Shown here piece by piece: positions 1 to 13,223 of a DNA stretch of 64,000 bases (positions are counted from its first letter, which is position 1; each line of letters opens with the position of its first letter). A model generated the notes under the pieces. The model did no database searches and was not told where the DNA came from. It saw only the letters and a program-made list of their open reading frames with translations. Source of the DNA: Datnioides undecimradiatus (Eukaryota > Chordata > Actinopteri > Lobotiformes > Datnioididae); assembly GCA_008933995.1 (NCBI GenBank), contig WARS01000015.1:1982501-2046500 (forward strand), in the 5' to 3' direction. The position numbers and the translations under genes were made by a program.

Positions 1-1630
1 AGCGTAAGGGACACACACAATGTGCTGCCATCTAATCAGTGTGGTGCAGATGACCGAATGGGGAAACATGAAACAATAGCTCTTGTGTCCCATGCTACAG
101 GTTGTGTACAGACAAAAGGGTGTCAGTAGTGATCATTGATGAATACTGTTCTGAATTTGCATCTTGTCCAAAAACAACAAGTGAACCCAAAAGGAAATTT
201 AAAAAAAACCCCATGCTAATCGCTACATACAGCGTACTAGTCAATCAGTGAAAATACCTGAATAGATGTACAGTGAGCTGCATGGGAATTAACACATAGG
301 TCAAGATTAAACTTACACTTCCATTAGATACTATCCATGTGGAGTAAAACATAATTAATTTAAACCACTTTTTCAAAGACTGAAAGGATTTTGGATGAAA
401 ATATGAAGTCAACCTTGTATCTCGTGCAGTTTTGTTCCTCCAACTTTCATGCTTTCCCCCCTTTTTAAAGTTTGTCTGAAAAGTGGTTTAAGCTCCAGGG
501 ACACAGAGAGGTTCTGAACTGATAATTGCTCTTGTAAACACAAGTTTTGCTGCTACTGCACCTATGCATTATTTACACTGCTAACTCCCGGCAATAGAAT
601 GTTAAACACTGGTTAAGTCTGCTTTGGCCCCCGGGCTTTTTACATTCGCATTGGGAAAAGGTGCAATCTGTCAGCATACCCCACTATATTTTGGCAACAA
701 AGATGAAGGGATAGAAGGCTGAAAATTATGAATTCAACCAAAAAAGGTGATTTTCAAACGTGAGTGATTTTATATGCAACAAAACACGCACAGATGTACT
801 CCACAAATATACACAGGCAGATAGACGAATAACAACTGTTCTTGTAAGTTCATACAAAATATCAGTTGCATATAAACTAAAAAAAAAACAAAACAAGTTT
901 CAAAAACTGCTACCAAGCTTGTTTTTCTATTCTCCTCCTTTCTAGATTCAAGCTGGATTTCTCAGGCTTGTTTATTTCCAGCCTAATCAGTGCTTGTGAT
1001 TATCGTTCATCACAGTGTTGTTTGCGTTGCGGTTATGCTTTACGGAGCACTGAGATTTGTGATGAAGTCATCTGATATCCTTTCCTGTGTTGCTGTTTTT
1101 TTTGAGCCTGACAGTCTTTGGAGAAAAATAGTTTCACATTTCAAAATCAACCCAAATGAGCTCATTAAGTTAAATGACTCATGTTGTATATCAATTAAAA
1201 AAAACAGAAATAAAAGGTCATGTATCCATCATTAGTTCCCAGTTTTTTAAAATGAATAGTCCTTTGTATTTTCCACTGAAGAAACCCAAATAACTTTTGA
1301 TTTATCAAAACCATGGTGGCAGATGGCAGCATACTTGATATGTTGGAGGTAACCTCTTTTCTGTTGGTACTGTGCAGACTCTAAGGGTGCCTTGCCATTA
1401 GCATACAATGCTACTGTGGTCCCAGTTCACGGAGCTAGTCCAATTTAAATTTATCTCAGGCCTTCATATGGTGTGACCCGAATGTGATCCCGAATTGGCT
1501 CCACCTTTTGGGGGAGATGAGGCACCCATGGTGCTCAAATGGCCCAGCATTGTTATCTTGTTTTCAGTGTCACCTAACAATCAATATATGTCTAGAGCTC
1601 TGTTATTTAGTTTCACCAGCAACGTGGCTC
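1..1630. other. Unique AT-rich non-coding DNA
   Basis: No gene is visible. Open frames here are all under about 100 codons, overlap one another on different frames and show no domain-like composition. Several short A and T runs occur, for example around 200 and 880. I see no repeat I can name. Confidence 0.6.
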
Positions 1631-1634
1631 AAGA

Positions 1635-1765
1635 GATGGCAGTGTTGGTCCTTCCATGTGTCTGTCTGTCAGTCCAGGTTGTTACAGAATGATTGCAGTG
1701 AGTTTAAAACTTTCATGGACTTGTTCAACAAATCTGTTTATGACAGGATTCCCTCTATTTCTTCA
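1635..1765 (+). repeat. Possible degraded teleost interspersed repeat
   Basis: The phrases GGCAGTGTTGGTCCTTCC and TCTGTCTGTCAGTCCAGG, followed by a stretch resembling a 'TTTCATGGAC' segment, recall an interspersed fish repeat that often reads 'gcagtgttggtcagtc...'. The match is by memory only and the copy would be heavily diverged. The edges are not defined by terminal repeats or target duplications. It may equally be unique sequence. Confidence 0.25.
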
Positions 1766-4700
1766 ATCCACTTATTCTGCTCCTGGTAGTTGGGAACCTA
1801 CCCATGCACACACTGGGCAGTGGGCGATACATGGGGTACACATATATGTAGACTTTAGGGCGAAACTAGTGCACCTTGGGGAAGATGTAGGCTATTAACA
1901 GAAAGGCCCATTTATACCCATGACTTTTTACTGTGAAGAAAAAATAACTAACCACTGAACTACTGTGTCATCCCTCTTTTGTTCTTCCCTCTGATTTTTC
2001 TTCTGCTGTGTAATGAGCATTACAGCCTAACTGGAATGCAAACTTTTAGCCTTTTAAAAACTTCTGAGACAAAGCTGCTTGCAGTGGATCCACCAAGTTT
2101 AAGCCCAATAAAATCTTATATTTAAACCCTGACTGCAGAGATTACACTTCAGAGAGCCATCAGACTATCATCAATCAGCCACTTATTGTATCCTTTGAGT
2201 TGTAAACACAAGGAAAAATGAAGTATGTGCTAAATAAACCTGGTTTCCATTTTATTTTTCAATGGATATGAATTTGTACAGTGGTTGCATGAATAAAATG
2301 AGATTAGATATTAGATTTTGTGTGTTACACTCCTGAATATGCTATTTGCAGTGAACAGTGAATGAGGAAAAAACATTTGCCCCAGGATACAATCTTTATG
2401 TCTCTTAGCTTTATGTCTCAGATGCCAGAGGACGTGACATAGCAGACAGAAGAAAGCTGTCGCAAGCACGTGTATCTAGGCACAAACACTGGAGAATACT
2501 GACACACTAACACAATTGTGTATAATGTAGCAGTGTGGCCTCAGCCACAAATTGTAAATTTGCCAAACTCTGATGCAATTCTGTGTGAACTTGCTTACCC
2601 AGGGGCCATTTTAATAGAGCAATTACTCTATCACCTAATGTGCTCGTAATATCTTTAAGCAACAAAGTGCCAGTATCTTAAACAGGCCACTTTACACAAG
2701 AAAGGAGTCACAAGTTTTCCCATTACCTTTTGCAAAGAAAAACCCCACAATTCAGATGTGATAGGAAAGGGCCAATTACACAATTAGCATGAACTTGGCA
2801 GTGATGCACTTGTTTTCTTTGGACCTTCCCTTTGGCAGAGGGAATCAGTACTTTCTTCAGTATTTTGCTCACAGAAAACCACCAACTATCCTAAAAGAGT
2901 CTTTACTAATGACTAAACTGAGAGCACTGGCAAACCTGAACTGATCTGACCAACAACTGAATGATCATAGTGTTGAGCTTCTGTACAGTCCCTTTTCAGA
3001 TGTGGATTTACTAAGTATTCTTCTCTGAGCAGGGTCCATACAGTCAATCACCCGAACCCTAACTCGCAATTTCAGTGTAGCTTTAAAGAAAGTAATAGCC
3101 GAAACAACTTAAGTAACCTGGAATGGGTAAAAGACATGGTGAAGTTATTACAATAAAGTCAGGCACAGTTCTAAAATGCCACTATTATAATTTCCTTTAT
3201 GTATGTTATTTTTTTTATTGTATTTCTTTGTGGGTTTGATTTGTAAGTGAAAAGATCTAAACTTAGTCTGAAATCCAAATGGAAACAAAAGGTCAACCCT
3301 TTCACAAAATGGCATCTTGGGAGTAGATCAGTGCCATTTATTTATCATTTGCAGTAATCTCAACCCAAGACTGACAGTCTTTATAAGGCATAATTTGTAC
3401 ACAAAGGAGACAGAAGTAGATCCACTGTATTTCATGGTCACTGTGGACCCTCACAGTCTTGGCTTATGGACAACATGATGTGTGTTATTGGTCAGTGTGT
3501 GGGATGAAGTTCCTGAGCTATTCCTGCTTTCACATGGGCGGCGAGAAGAATAACAGCCAGATAGCATTGTAAACAACCAACAGTAAGTGACTGCAAGGGC
3601 TTTCATATGGAGCCTGTTTTAAATTAAGGACATTTTGCAACGTGAAAAAGCACAAAAGGAAAGGGAAACCAAATGGGTGTAGTAATGATGTTACAGTGAA
3701 TGCTGATGTTTCTCAGAGGTTGACTTCTGCATTTCATCTGCAAGGCAAAGGGAGAGAAGAGCCAGAGCATCACATCCAGCAGTATGACTCATTTCCTTAC
3801 TCACTTGTAGCAACCAAGCAGTATTAGAACACATGGAGTCACAGATGGAGCATAATAATGATTAATCCATAACTTCCTTGTGAATTCATAATGTACATAT
3901 GGTACCACCATTCAAGTTTCACAGTTGGTTATTCTTTGCATTGCACTACAAGGGAGGGGAAACGATCACATGGTATTTTAAAGGCAGAAGTGTATCCAAT
4001 AAAGAAAGGAAGGCTGTCTTGCTGTGCAGGAACTGTAACAGCAAAGGCTGAAACCTTGACTGGCAAACCACCAGCTGGTTTCCACTAACATGATACACAA
4101 AACACTGAAGGTTGTACATTACGGGTGGGTTTGAGGGTCTGATAAGAAAGATTAATGGTTCAAATGAGCAGAGTGAAGAATGTAGGAGGCTCTGTTATTA
4201 ACTCATTTGTGCATATAACTCTTAAAATAGGTTAGGGTTAGCTTTCTGTTATCTACAGAGGAAGTGACCTGCTTCTACTGAGTATTTCATGTTGCACCAC
4301 TTTATGTCTGTACTAGCACAGAATGGACAAACCTAACTCTGGCTCTAAAGAGTACCTTTTAGCACCTCTTGCATTTTTGTAATATACATTTGGAAGAGGA
4401 CGGTGAGTTGCGGCGTTTTCAGTTGGTTGCAATCACCAACCTCCACAAGATGCAACTAAATCCAACACACTAGTCCTGTAAGAGAATTAAATTACACCAA
4501 CACTGATATCTGATCTTACTGGTTTGTTATATATGTAAACAGAGGCATTCAGGAAAAAAAACACATCAGCACATTACCAAAAGGTGATAAGGGTTTGCTT
4601 GCTAGCCACTTTTCCAACGTACATGTTTGCTCTAATTGTCGGCACTTTGAAAAACGAATCAGCTTTGCTGTTGAAGCTGGAAGTGACCAACAAACGCTGC

Positions 4701-7700
4701 AAACAGCAAACGTGTGATTCATTATTTTCAGCTATCACTGGAACCTGTTGGTTCGCTGGCCTTTTGCGTTTTATTTTTCACTTCATAACACCTGCCTTGT
4801 TGAGATCACATGACTTGAAATTGACAGAGCCGTGAATGTATTTTAGTCTCATCCAATCTGTTGCTGCAAAGAGCAGAACAGAGGGGAGGCTGAAGCGGCA
4901 GCCCGACGGAGGAGGAAATATCAGGCTCATCAGGTGATAAATGCTGGGACCAGGACCTCTTTTGTGTCAAACACTGGCCCAGTTCAGCAGGCCACACACA
5001 AGCGCTTGCTGGCTTCATGCCATCCAAAACCTGTCATTAACAACTCCTGTTTTTGGGCACGCTCCTGGGAGTGAATGTCAGTGTTTTTATCTGTCTTTTT
5101 ATGTATCCACTGTTAGTTTATGGGACTGATATCAACGTTTTGCCATAAATCTGCCAATTTCTAATTATCTCACCCCTCTTAAAACATCTTCCAGTGCAGC
5201 CACATGATTTATGTGATTGCCCTGTGCTATTGCAGCAAAGCTTTATCAGAAAGAGGTCCTTGCGTGGCTTCTTCTATAGAAAGCCAGTTTTAGCAGAGAA
5301 AATCTATTTATTTCATACCACTGTTGATCTTTTTGCTACCCCGGGGACAAGTGATGAAAAGTCTTGTTGTGACAGTTGTGTGTATTTTTCTCATCATTTC
5401 TTAGAGTGACACCGTGCCAAGGAGTTCCCCAGTAAGCATTTAGACCAGCAAAACGGCATGGGGAAACCTCAAATTGAGATTTTATGGATGCATTTGTCAG
5501 GCTTTATGGAATATATCAATATAACAGTTCAACCCATACATTTAGTACCAAAAAAGTGCATACTTTGCAATATTGATAGCCATCAAAGTAGCAACAGAGC
5601 AGCGTTTTTTCGTTCTTTTTTTCTCAACACACAGCCAAATTGGAATAAATGAGAACAGAGATTAGTCTGTGGTCAAGCACGCATTAGTAGAAAATGTAAC
5701 CTTCTCAGAAATGGGACATTTTTCATTAATCTCATATTTCACATCTACCACAAATAAAGTGTTATTGATTTTCCTCAGCTGTCCTGAGGCCGCTTTATAC
5801 TGACTGCTGTTGCTCTGTCTGTGCCAGCACATTGAGATTGACAGAGGCTTTATGTGGCCAGGCAGCCAACTATGGGACAGAATAAATCTGACAGTAGGAT
5901 ATTAGTCATTTTATTGAGCAAAAAAGGGGGGAAGAAAATAGAGAAAATGAAAGTAAAGGATCCAAGTAAAGCATTGTAAACCACTAAGCTTGTTAAAGTT
6001 CTGACAGCTCACCTGGCGGGTGCCAGGGGCCCCGAATCCATTCAATAAGATGAACAGGAACACTTCCAGTTGTTTGTCTTTCACAGAGAATCCATTAAAA
6101 AGTTCCCTCTCCCCTGGTTTACAGTGCATTCTACTTGTACCCAATAAATCATGCCTCTGTGTCAGGCTTCTGCCTCCTGTGTTCTCCTATTTGCACTGCT
6201 CAATGTGTCTGGTACAGAGTTATCATATATTGCACTAGATGATGATGGTAAACAATCAAAAAAACAACTTAAAAGTCTGCCATTGATTAGTGCTGTCTAG
6301 AATTTTGAATTAACCTGAGGCTTCGCGTTTTCCCGAAAGGACAAATGCTATTAACGGCTGCAAAATGGAAAAGATTAAATTGTTGACTGCTGACTGAGTT
6401 CTACTGTTGTTTTGTAATTAATAAATGCGTCTTCTAATTCCCTATTCTATTTTCATTTCAACATAGTGCACCATGTTTACATCATAGGCCATGTAAGGTA
6501 TTTAGATGTGCTTGAACATTTTTTTTTTTTTACCACCAAAAAAAAAAATTAACATCATAGCAACAAAAAGAAGTTTATGGTCTTCAGTTTTCAAAGTATT
6601 TAATACCCAGTTATTGTAAAGTTGTGTGATGAAGTGTTAAAAAGGCATAAAGTTCACATCAGGACCCAGGGTATGGCTGCTTGTGTCCCCCAGTGACCAA
6701 AAGTCATAGTTCACTTCTTTCACCTTGCCTATTTTCTGACATTGATGGAGTTCCATTGAATTCTTCCGTACCCTGCATAGTAAGAATTAAAGGGATATCT
6801 ACTGTGTTGAAGAGTGACAACAAGAGGTCCTGGCCTAGGATCCTTGGGAGTGAGGCTTTGCAACTTGGGAGTGAGAATGTTTGTTTTGTCCAGTCATAAG
6901 GAGAAAACCCCAAGATATTCGAATGTATCCACAATGTTTATTTGCTGACCAAAACCACATAAAATATGTAACGAAATCCTGCTTTCATTTCCAAACCAAA
7001 GCTATCTGGAAATGACTATGTGGCAATGTTTCCCCTTGCAGTTGTAGATTTATTTTGAGTAAAATACATTTTTTTTCCCTGTTTGCATACCAGCATCCTA
7101 AAAAACTCAGCAGTGTAAAAAGTAATCAATCTGAATGCAGGTAGGTAAACAAGTGGATGCCCCAATGATGTTTTATAACACTGATTGCCAGTCATGAGCA
7201 CTTTTTGCACTGCACAGTCATAAGTGAAAACATAATTATATCAAAAAAAGGGTAGTACAGTGCAGTTACAGAAGTGCCTGCATTTAGAAGAACACTTTTT
7301 ATTTCCCATAATGATACCTGATGAGGTGATTTGCCACGTTGGCTATGGCAGCGATGCAATTTGCAATGTGACTGAGTTTGCTATGTTGCTCAGTGCCACA
7401 GGTGGAAGCTGCTGAAAAGTCAACAGATAGATGAAAATACTGTGTCCTTTGTTGTGCCTGTAAGAAGAAATACTGGACATTTTTCCAGTGCAGGCCTGAT
7501 AATGTCCCTGAGACAATTCCAGATCATCTCCCCTTCAGTAGCTAAACCCGCAGAGGGCTAGAGGATCAAAAAACTCAACTTCCAATTTAAAACAAAAACG
7601 TTAATCTTGACATATTACAGAGCACATTTTAGCCATTGCTGAGATGTTTTTGATACTTATGCCACACTAGAAGACACCTTGGTACACTGCTTACTAGTTA

Positions 7701-8106
7701 GCTTGTTAAACCATTGTACTCTTACGCATCAAATTTGAAATCTGCTCCCAAAATACGGTGGAAATGAGGAAATTTAGTGAGTCCATATTTTAGTAGGTTC
7801 TCTGTAAAATGGGAAGTTTAAAGATGTCATTTCATTTATCTCTATGAAAAAAAATAAATACATAACATTTAATAGTACAACGGTCTCCTTCATTTTAAGC
7901 CATTAACCATGTCCCCATGACATTTATAGGACAAATTACCAAGTGTGATATAGGGGAAGATGGAATCAGGCATAAATAAACCTCCCCTGCAGAAATTATT
8001 TAAAACATGCACATATCTCTACTGGATGGATTATAAATGAAAACAGGGCACAACAAATTTAGAAAAAAAGATCCATTTTTAAACTTGAGGTCTTCATTTT
8101 TTTTCT
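1766..8106. other. Long unique non-coding stretch
   Basis: About 6.3 kb with no supported gene. Open frames reach at most about 80 codons and often overlap another on the opposite strand, as expected by chance. A T13 tract and an A11 tract close together near 6517-6548 can pair as a hairpin. The block around 4840-5050 is somewhat more GC-rich than its surroundings but gives no recognisable protein. No tRNA or rRNA signature is seen. Confidence 0.6.
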
Positions 8107-8110
8107 TTCG

Positions 8111-8200
8111 CAGCTCTCTCTGCAGCTACAAAAGGCTTTATACAACTTTTTTCACACACAGAGTGCTTCTCCCCAAGACCTGTAAACAGACTCTGATGTG
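8111..8200 (+). repeat. Interspersed repeat, copy 1 of a pair in this window
   Basis: This stretch is clearly similar to 56794-56872 in the same orientation. Both share CACAAAAGGCTTTAT-type sequence (here CTACAAAAGGCTTTAT), then CAACTT, a CAGTGCT/GAGTGCT block and TGTAAACAGACTCTGA. Similarity this extended 48 kb apart shows that it is a dispersed repeat rather than unique DNA. No terminal inverted repeat, coding capacity or family name is evident. Confidence 0.65.
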
Positions 8201-8366
8201 TAAAATTGCTAAAGTTCCCCTTTAAAGGTCAAATAGTTTTCATTTCCCCAGTACTCTTCTAAACTACACCCTCTATATTACGCCTGATATCCAAATAATA
8301 AATGTTGACCCATCGACAAGTGCATGAATGCATGTAACCTTTAAGATTTCATCAGTGGTAATCATA

Positions 8367-8640
8367 TTAAAGGTGACATATTATACCCGCTCTCTCCAAG
8401 TTAACACATCCCCCCCGGGTCTGAGAATGAAATGTTTGTGCCACGCTTTGGTCAAAACACCACAAGGATCAAGCAGCACAAGCACCTTTTTCACCCCATT
8501 TAAACAACTCTGTTTGGCTAGAGTGCCTTTTCCCTTAAAATGATAATGAACCACTGCTCACCCCACCCCCGCTCGGTGTACCGATGTGAATATGGCGAGT
8601 TCACACTACCATGGCAACTGTTGAGCGTGAACTCTGGACA
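8367..8640 (+). mobile_element. Left part of a non-autonomous DNA transposon-like repeat
   Basis: It begins with AAAGGTGACATATTATAC, a terminal sequence I recognise from abundant teleost repeats. It is also close to the terminal repeat of the element at 53271-54045 (AGGGGGCATATTATG). No matching inverted end is visible within the next kilobase, so the copy appears truncated or too diverged to close. It has no coding capacity. The assignment to the same broad group as the 53-kb element rests on the end sequence alone. Confidence 0.45.
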
Positions 8641-8899
8641 AACATTGCCGCAGAACAAAACCTTGTGTGTTTGAATTCGAATCAGAACAAGTTTTGAAAA
8701 TCAAGAACGCAACAGGATGTATGTGAATGTTCAGTACAACGTTGTGTCACTTTGACATTTCTGTATTTATCTTTGTACATCGGTCAAATTCACCCTGCCG
8801 GCTCTGATGCCTGTGTTGGACCACCCATTGCTAATGACTTGAGTAAGTATACAGTAGGTGATAAGAAAAGATTATTTAGTAGAAAAACATTTGACGGAA

Positions 8900-9205
8900 C
8901 GAGGTCGCAAAGTGCTCCACAAGAGTGAAAATCATTGAAAATAAAACTGCAGCAAAAAGAGGAACAAACAATAAAACATAATTAACGACAGACTTTAAAA
9001 ACACAGAAATTACACAACGTGAGGCAATGCAAAGGTCAGTTTGAATGAACGCATCGCCACCGGCTGTTTAAAGGCGTCAGCAGAGACTGAATGACTATTG
9101 GAAGAGCCTTCCACAGTGTCAGAGCCATGACTTCAAAGGCATGATCATCTTTAGTTTTACTTAAGAGCAGAGGGACAACCAGTGAGCCTACCGGTAGACC
9201 TACTA
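8900..9205 (+). repeat. Diverged teleost interspersed repeat
   Basis: The order of blocks matches a common fish repeat: a part reading 'AGGTCGCAAAGTGCTCCACAA', then AAAACA-rich sequence, then 'GAGCCTTCCACAGTGTC', 'GAGCCATGACTTCAAAGGCA' and 'TGATCATCTTTAGTTTTA'. I know this pattern ('ttccacagtctgggagcc... aaggctcgatcacctttagt') from several teleost genomes, but I cannot name its family. The copy is diverged, with no clear ends or target duplication. Confidence 0.5.
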
Positions 9206-12200
9206 TGTACTTATTAACATTAATGGCATTATTAATTCTTGCATTTGGTCCACTGTGTCCTAATTACTATCAGAAGCTTTCAAACTAACTATACTTGCAA
9301 TACTGTCACTTTCAAAAACTCTTGCATTTGTGGGAATTGTGCAACAGCTGCAGAGACTGAGAATGGCTGCTGCATGGAGAAAACACAGGAAGTATGAACG
9401 CCCGGTGAATGAATCTGTATCTGTTCATTCATTTATCTTTTCTTTAATCCAGTGTCACCTACCCTTTCAGATTTACTCAGTTACAAAAAGGCTACGGCAG
9501 CTTCATGTATGGCAGATGAACCTGGCCTTGAGCTTGTGTATTTGAATGTGTACAGAATGGATTCAGCATCTACTCCATAGAGCAAACCACAGGCTGCTAT
9601 TTCCATCCCTTTCCTTTCTGTCTTTAATTGCTTCCCATTTTTCTTTCATGTTTGTCACTTGTTAACATGTCAAACACTGAGAGCTCACAAAACAGTTTAT
9701 ATTGACTTTGTCAGGAACATTATTTCAGCGAGTACCACAAAACCTTTTTCATTTGTTTGACGTTTATTTTCTGGTTTGTGTTTTTTATTTCATTATGACA
9801 CGGACAGGAAACCCGGAGAGATTACAGGTTGCAGGCTGGCTCGAACAGACAGTGCTCTAAATGGGTGTCACCAGATGCTTGGTCCACATGAACTTCACAT
9901 GCAGTTGTTTGGGCTTTCTGGGCCAGAGAGTCTAATCAGTACTGCGCAATGCTACAGACAGAGGTAGTTCCCAAGAAGGGTACGTGGACGTAAACCTCGC
10001 GATGTAGGTGGATGTCCACATGAAGGGCACAGTTCTGGAAAACCCTCTCAAAGATGAGGTCAAACAGTTCATCTGCTTTATTTATAATACAAAAAAATAT
10101 ATATGCATAGGCTCATTTTACAATATTATCGAATAACCTAATGAACCTGTTTCAGTGTTGCAAATTGTTTAGCACTTGATTTTCAGTGTTTATCATTTTA
10201 AACGCAGTAGTTATGGTATTTATTTTTGCTGGAAATGGCTGTTTTCACATTCTTTCATCTTTGTGGGATTTCTAATAAAAGCTTTCATTTAACATGCAAT
10301 GCAATATTTACACACTGGATAGAATGGGGAAAAAAACCCCGATAACCCACGTTTATTTAGTGAAATTACTGCAAAGCTCTTCGAAACCATCATTATTTGG
10401 ATATGTTGCAAAATGATGACACGCCGAGCTGTATAAGGTTAATTTTTTTGTTCATTGTTTCGTGTCACAAGTCATTTAGAAAGGGGTAATACAGAAGCTG
10501 TTACTGGGAGTCTTTGGCTGTAGAATGAGATATTAATGTTCAAAGGTGGTTCCCAAAGCAACATGGTTTTAATTGAAGCAACATGATTATAATTTCACCC
10601 CTGTATTGCAGATCCGGTGAGAATACTAATTTACAACTGAGGGAGAAAGGCACAAAGTGGATATGAGTGTTATTAAATGAGAGAGTATAGGTGGAGGCTC
10701 TTCTTCTTCTTCTAGGCCAATATAATTTGTAATTCGCTCAATCACCTTTTTCACTCACTTCTACTCTCTGCGTCGTGTGTGCACATACATACACACCCCA
10801 ACCAAACCAAAGATAATAAAATAAAATAAAAATGTAATTGAAACAACCAAGGGCTATGTCTTTTCAGACAATGTCAGCATTGCAACAGCCTTTATAATTA
10901 ATGGCTGAAGAGCACGTTGCAAGAACATTTCTCTCCCTGTCAAGTTCTGCTGCCACGGGTGCAAAAGTCTCCTGTGCCTTATTCACCTTTCAGAAAAGAC
11001 ACGACTCGAAAAGAAAAAAAATAAAATAAAAATGGAGCCTTAGCTCAACTCCATCCTGACATCCTAATGAGGGCCGTGAATTTGGATGAGTAAGTATCCA
11101 ATTTCAGAATCACCAGCGATCCACCATCTTACTGATTACAGTGGCATCAGTTTGCTGCCTCACATCCTTTGCACCCTCAGGGCAGAGATTAAATGCGAAA
11201 TTATTGGACATCTGTCATATTAAAGAAAGTTGAAATGTCCCTGGGTCTTTTTGAGACTGAGGGGAATGAAATTACAATGACATGACAAAATGAAAGCAGG
11301 TGAGGCAGCCGTGGATTCTGTCAGCGCTGCAAAACCAGGAGTATTAAATCATATGTTTCACAGCAAATTCTCTCTTTTTGTCTCTGCATCTCAGTCTGTC
11401 TGTCTAGCTTTGTCTCACTCAAATACGCAATATAGTTCTTTCCTGTCCTTTGTCTCTCTTTGTCTGCCTTGTTAATTCTGTCATAAATCATCCTGTGACA
11501 GTGACAGAATTGCTTTTGATTGTGATCTTGCGGCTTCCTTGTTTGATAGTGTTCGCTCCTTGATTTAGCCCTTTTCACTGAACATACATCAAGCATTCCT
11601 TCCCCAGCAAATGCTGAATAAGGGCTTTTGAATGTACCCTGGTTAAAAGTTCTCTTTGATTGGAGAAGGAGCTGTGTGGGTTTTAACAAATATCTGCTTC
11701 CTTTCCCAGTCTTTCTTTTGATTTCCTTCCCCATTTAACTGGGAACTGTTTAGAGTGTGTTTCACTCTGATGTGGAGGTGCTGCATGGAGGATCTGCAAG
11801 CTGATTAATTACATCTCTAACCGTCTCTACCTCGGGGGGGTACTGGAATAGTCTGCTCGGGATGGGCTTGATTTAAGCTCTAGCAGCGTTTTTGCCCATG
11901 ATGCCAAGAGGAAGGTCAATGCAAGGGAGTCCGCAGAAGAACAAGGGACTTAACACCGGATGATGGATGCAGGTGGTAATTCCACAACACCCCCTCAAGG
12001 ACAAGGAGCTTGCCCTTAAAGTGAAAGAAAATAAGTAAATACACATCGCCTAATGAGACAGACACATCAAGTCATCAACTTTGAACTCTGTTGGCAGCAG
12101 AGCTCTGAGGTGGTGAGATGTATTACCTTTAAGTGCAGACAGGTAGTGTCCTGAGTGGCGTTCAGAGGACCGACTGCGCCATTCATAATCAATCAAACAC

Positions 12201-13149
12201 TTCTGAAATCTTCTCAGATTTCCTCCCTATCAAGAGAGTTGACTTGAGAAGTGAATAGAATAGCAGCTGCGTGCAAGAAAGTGAAGTGACATGAAAGTAT
12301 TTTTGTCGGATTATTGTTGACTTTATTTATGCGCTAATAGGTTTGAACAGCAGCAGAGAGCCGAGGGGACCTCCAGGGCAGTTAGCCATGTGTGAATATA
12401 ATTGACATTTGCTTCTGGATTTATTAAAGCAGCTATGAGGAGGTTTAACTGGTTATGAAACTGTCTAGTTTAATACTGATGCCTCTACATGACCTACATG
12501 AGTAAACAGAGGTTCAGCGAGATTGGCAAGATTGGCTATTTCTTTGACAGCGTAGTTACTCCTAATGCACGTCAAACGGGCCAGTTTTCGCAAAATCAGA
12601 GGAAACAGTTTAAGGCACATAAACCAAAGAAGCCAGTGCTTACATTTTGGTTATATTTTGTGGTTATGGCTGATGCTAGACAGGTACAGTATGTAATACG
12701 TCCTTGACATGGTGGTACTGTCATGCACATGCTAGTCAGATCATGACCTTTACGACACAAGGTGGCGGTGCTTTGGCCCACGGACGCCACCAGAATCTTT
12801 ACAAAATGAAAGTTCCTTGTAGTTGAATTTTAGCGAGGTATGCAAGCAAACATATCTCATAGTAACTTAAAGTGTCTTGTTCTTATCCAACACAGGAGCT
12901 GTTAGAAAGCTGTTGTGTTGGTGTGTATGCAGAGCTCAAGACTTGAGATGAGTGAGCCTTGTATTCTGACCATGTTCAGTTTAAGGCGATGTATAAAAAG
13001 ACTTTATTTAAAGTCGGGTTCAGTCGCAGCACTTTGCTTCATCAGTGGCATGTTCAAAGGCAGCAAAAGTCACAGAAACAATCTTAATGTGTTAATTGTA
13101 AAAAGAAAAGTGGTTGCTGAGCTAATGTTTGCTCTCTCCCTTTGCTCAA
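9206..13149. other. Non-coding stretch, no gene seen
   Basis: About 3.9 kb without a supported gene. A short (CTT)n run lies at 10698-10713. The longest frame is a 137-codon minus-strand one at 11321-11734. It is lysine/arginine/glutamine-rich and recalls no family. Parts of 11020-12460 have the mixed, non-repetitive, homeobox-motif-rich look of conserved vertebrate non-coding elements, which cannot be tested without alignment. Confidence 0.55.
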
Positions 13150-13154
13150 AACTG

Positions 13155-13223
13155 ATTGGCTCAGCTGCCAGATCAAACAGCCAATGACAGCAGCCAAGAA
13201 ACAAAGCTGTACCATTATATAAG
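13155..13223 (+). promoter_or_regulatory. Promoter-like CCAAT / CCAAT / TATA cluster
   Basis: An inverted CCAAT box (ATTGG, 13155-13159), a direct CCAAT box (13181-13185) and a TATATAAG box (13216-13223) lie in the order and spacing of a classical RNA polymerase II promoter reading rightward. The predicted start would be near 13245-13255. No long open frame follows, so any transcript would be non-coding or spliced. These motifs are short and occur by chance in AT-rich DNA, so this is only a candidate. Confidence 0.3.

Noticed and set aside
3050-4240. AACCCTAA/GGTTAGGGTTAG words as interstitial telomeric repeats
   Set aside because: Only one to two units occur at each place (near 3055 and 4231), which is expected by chance.
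11321-11734. 137-codon minus frame rich in Lys/Arg/Gln
   Set aside because: No domain, splice or promoter support. A shorter open frame overlaps it on the opposite strand, so chance is sufficient.
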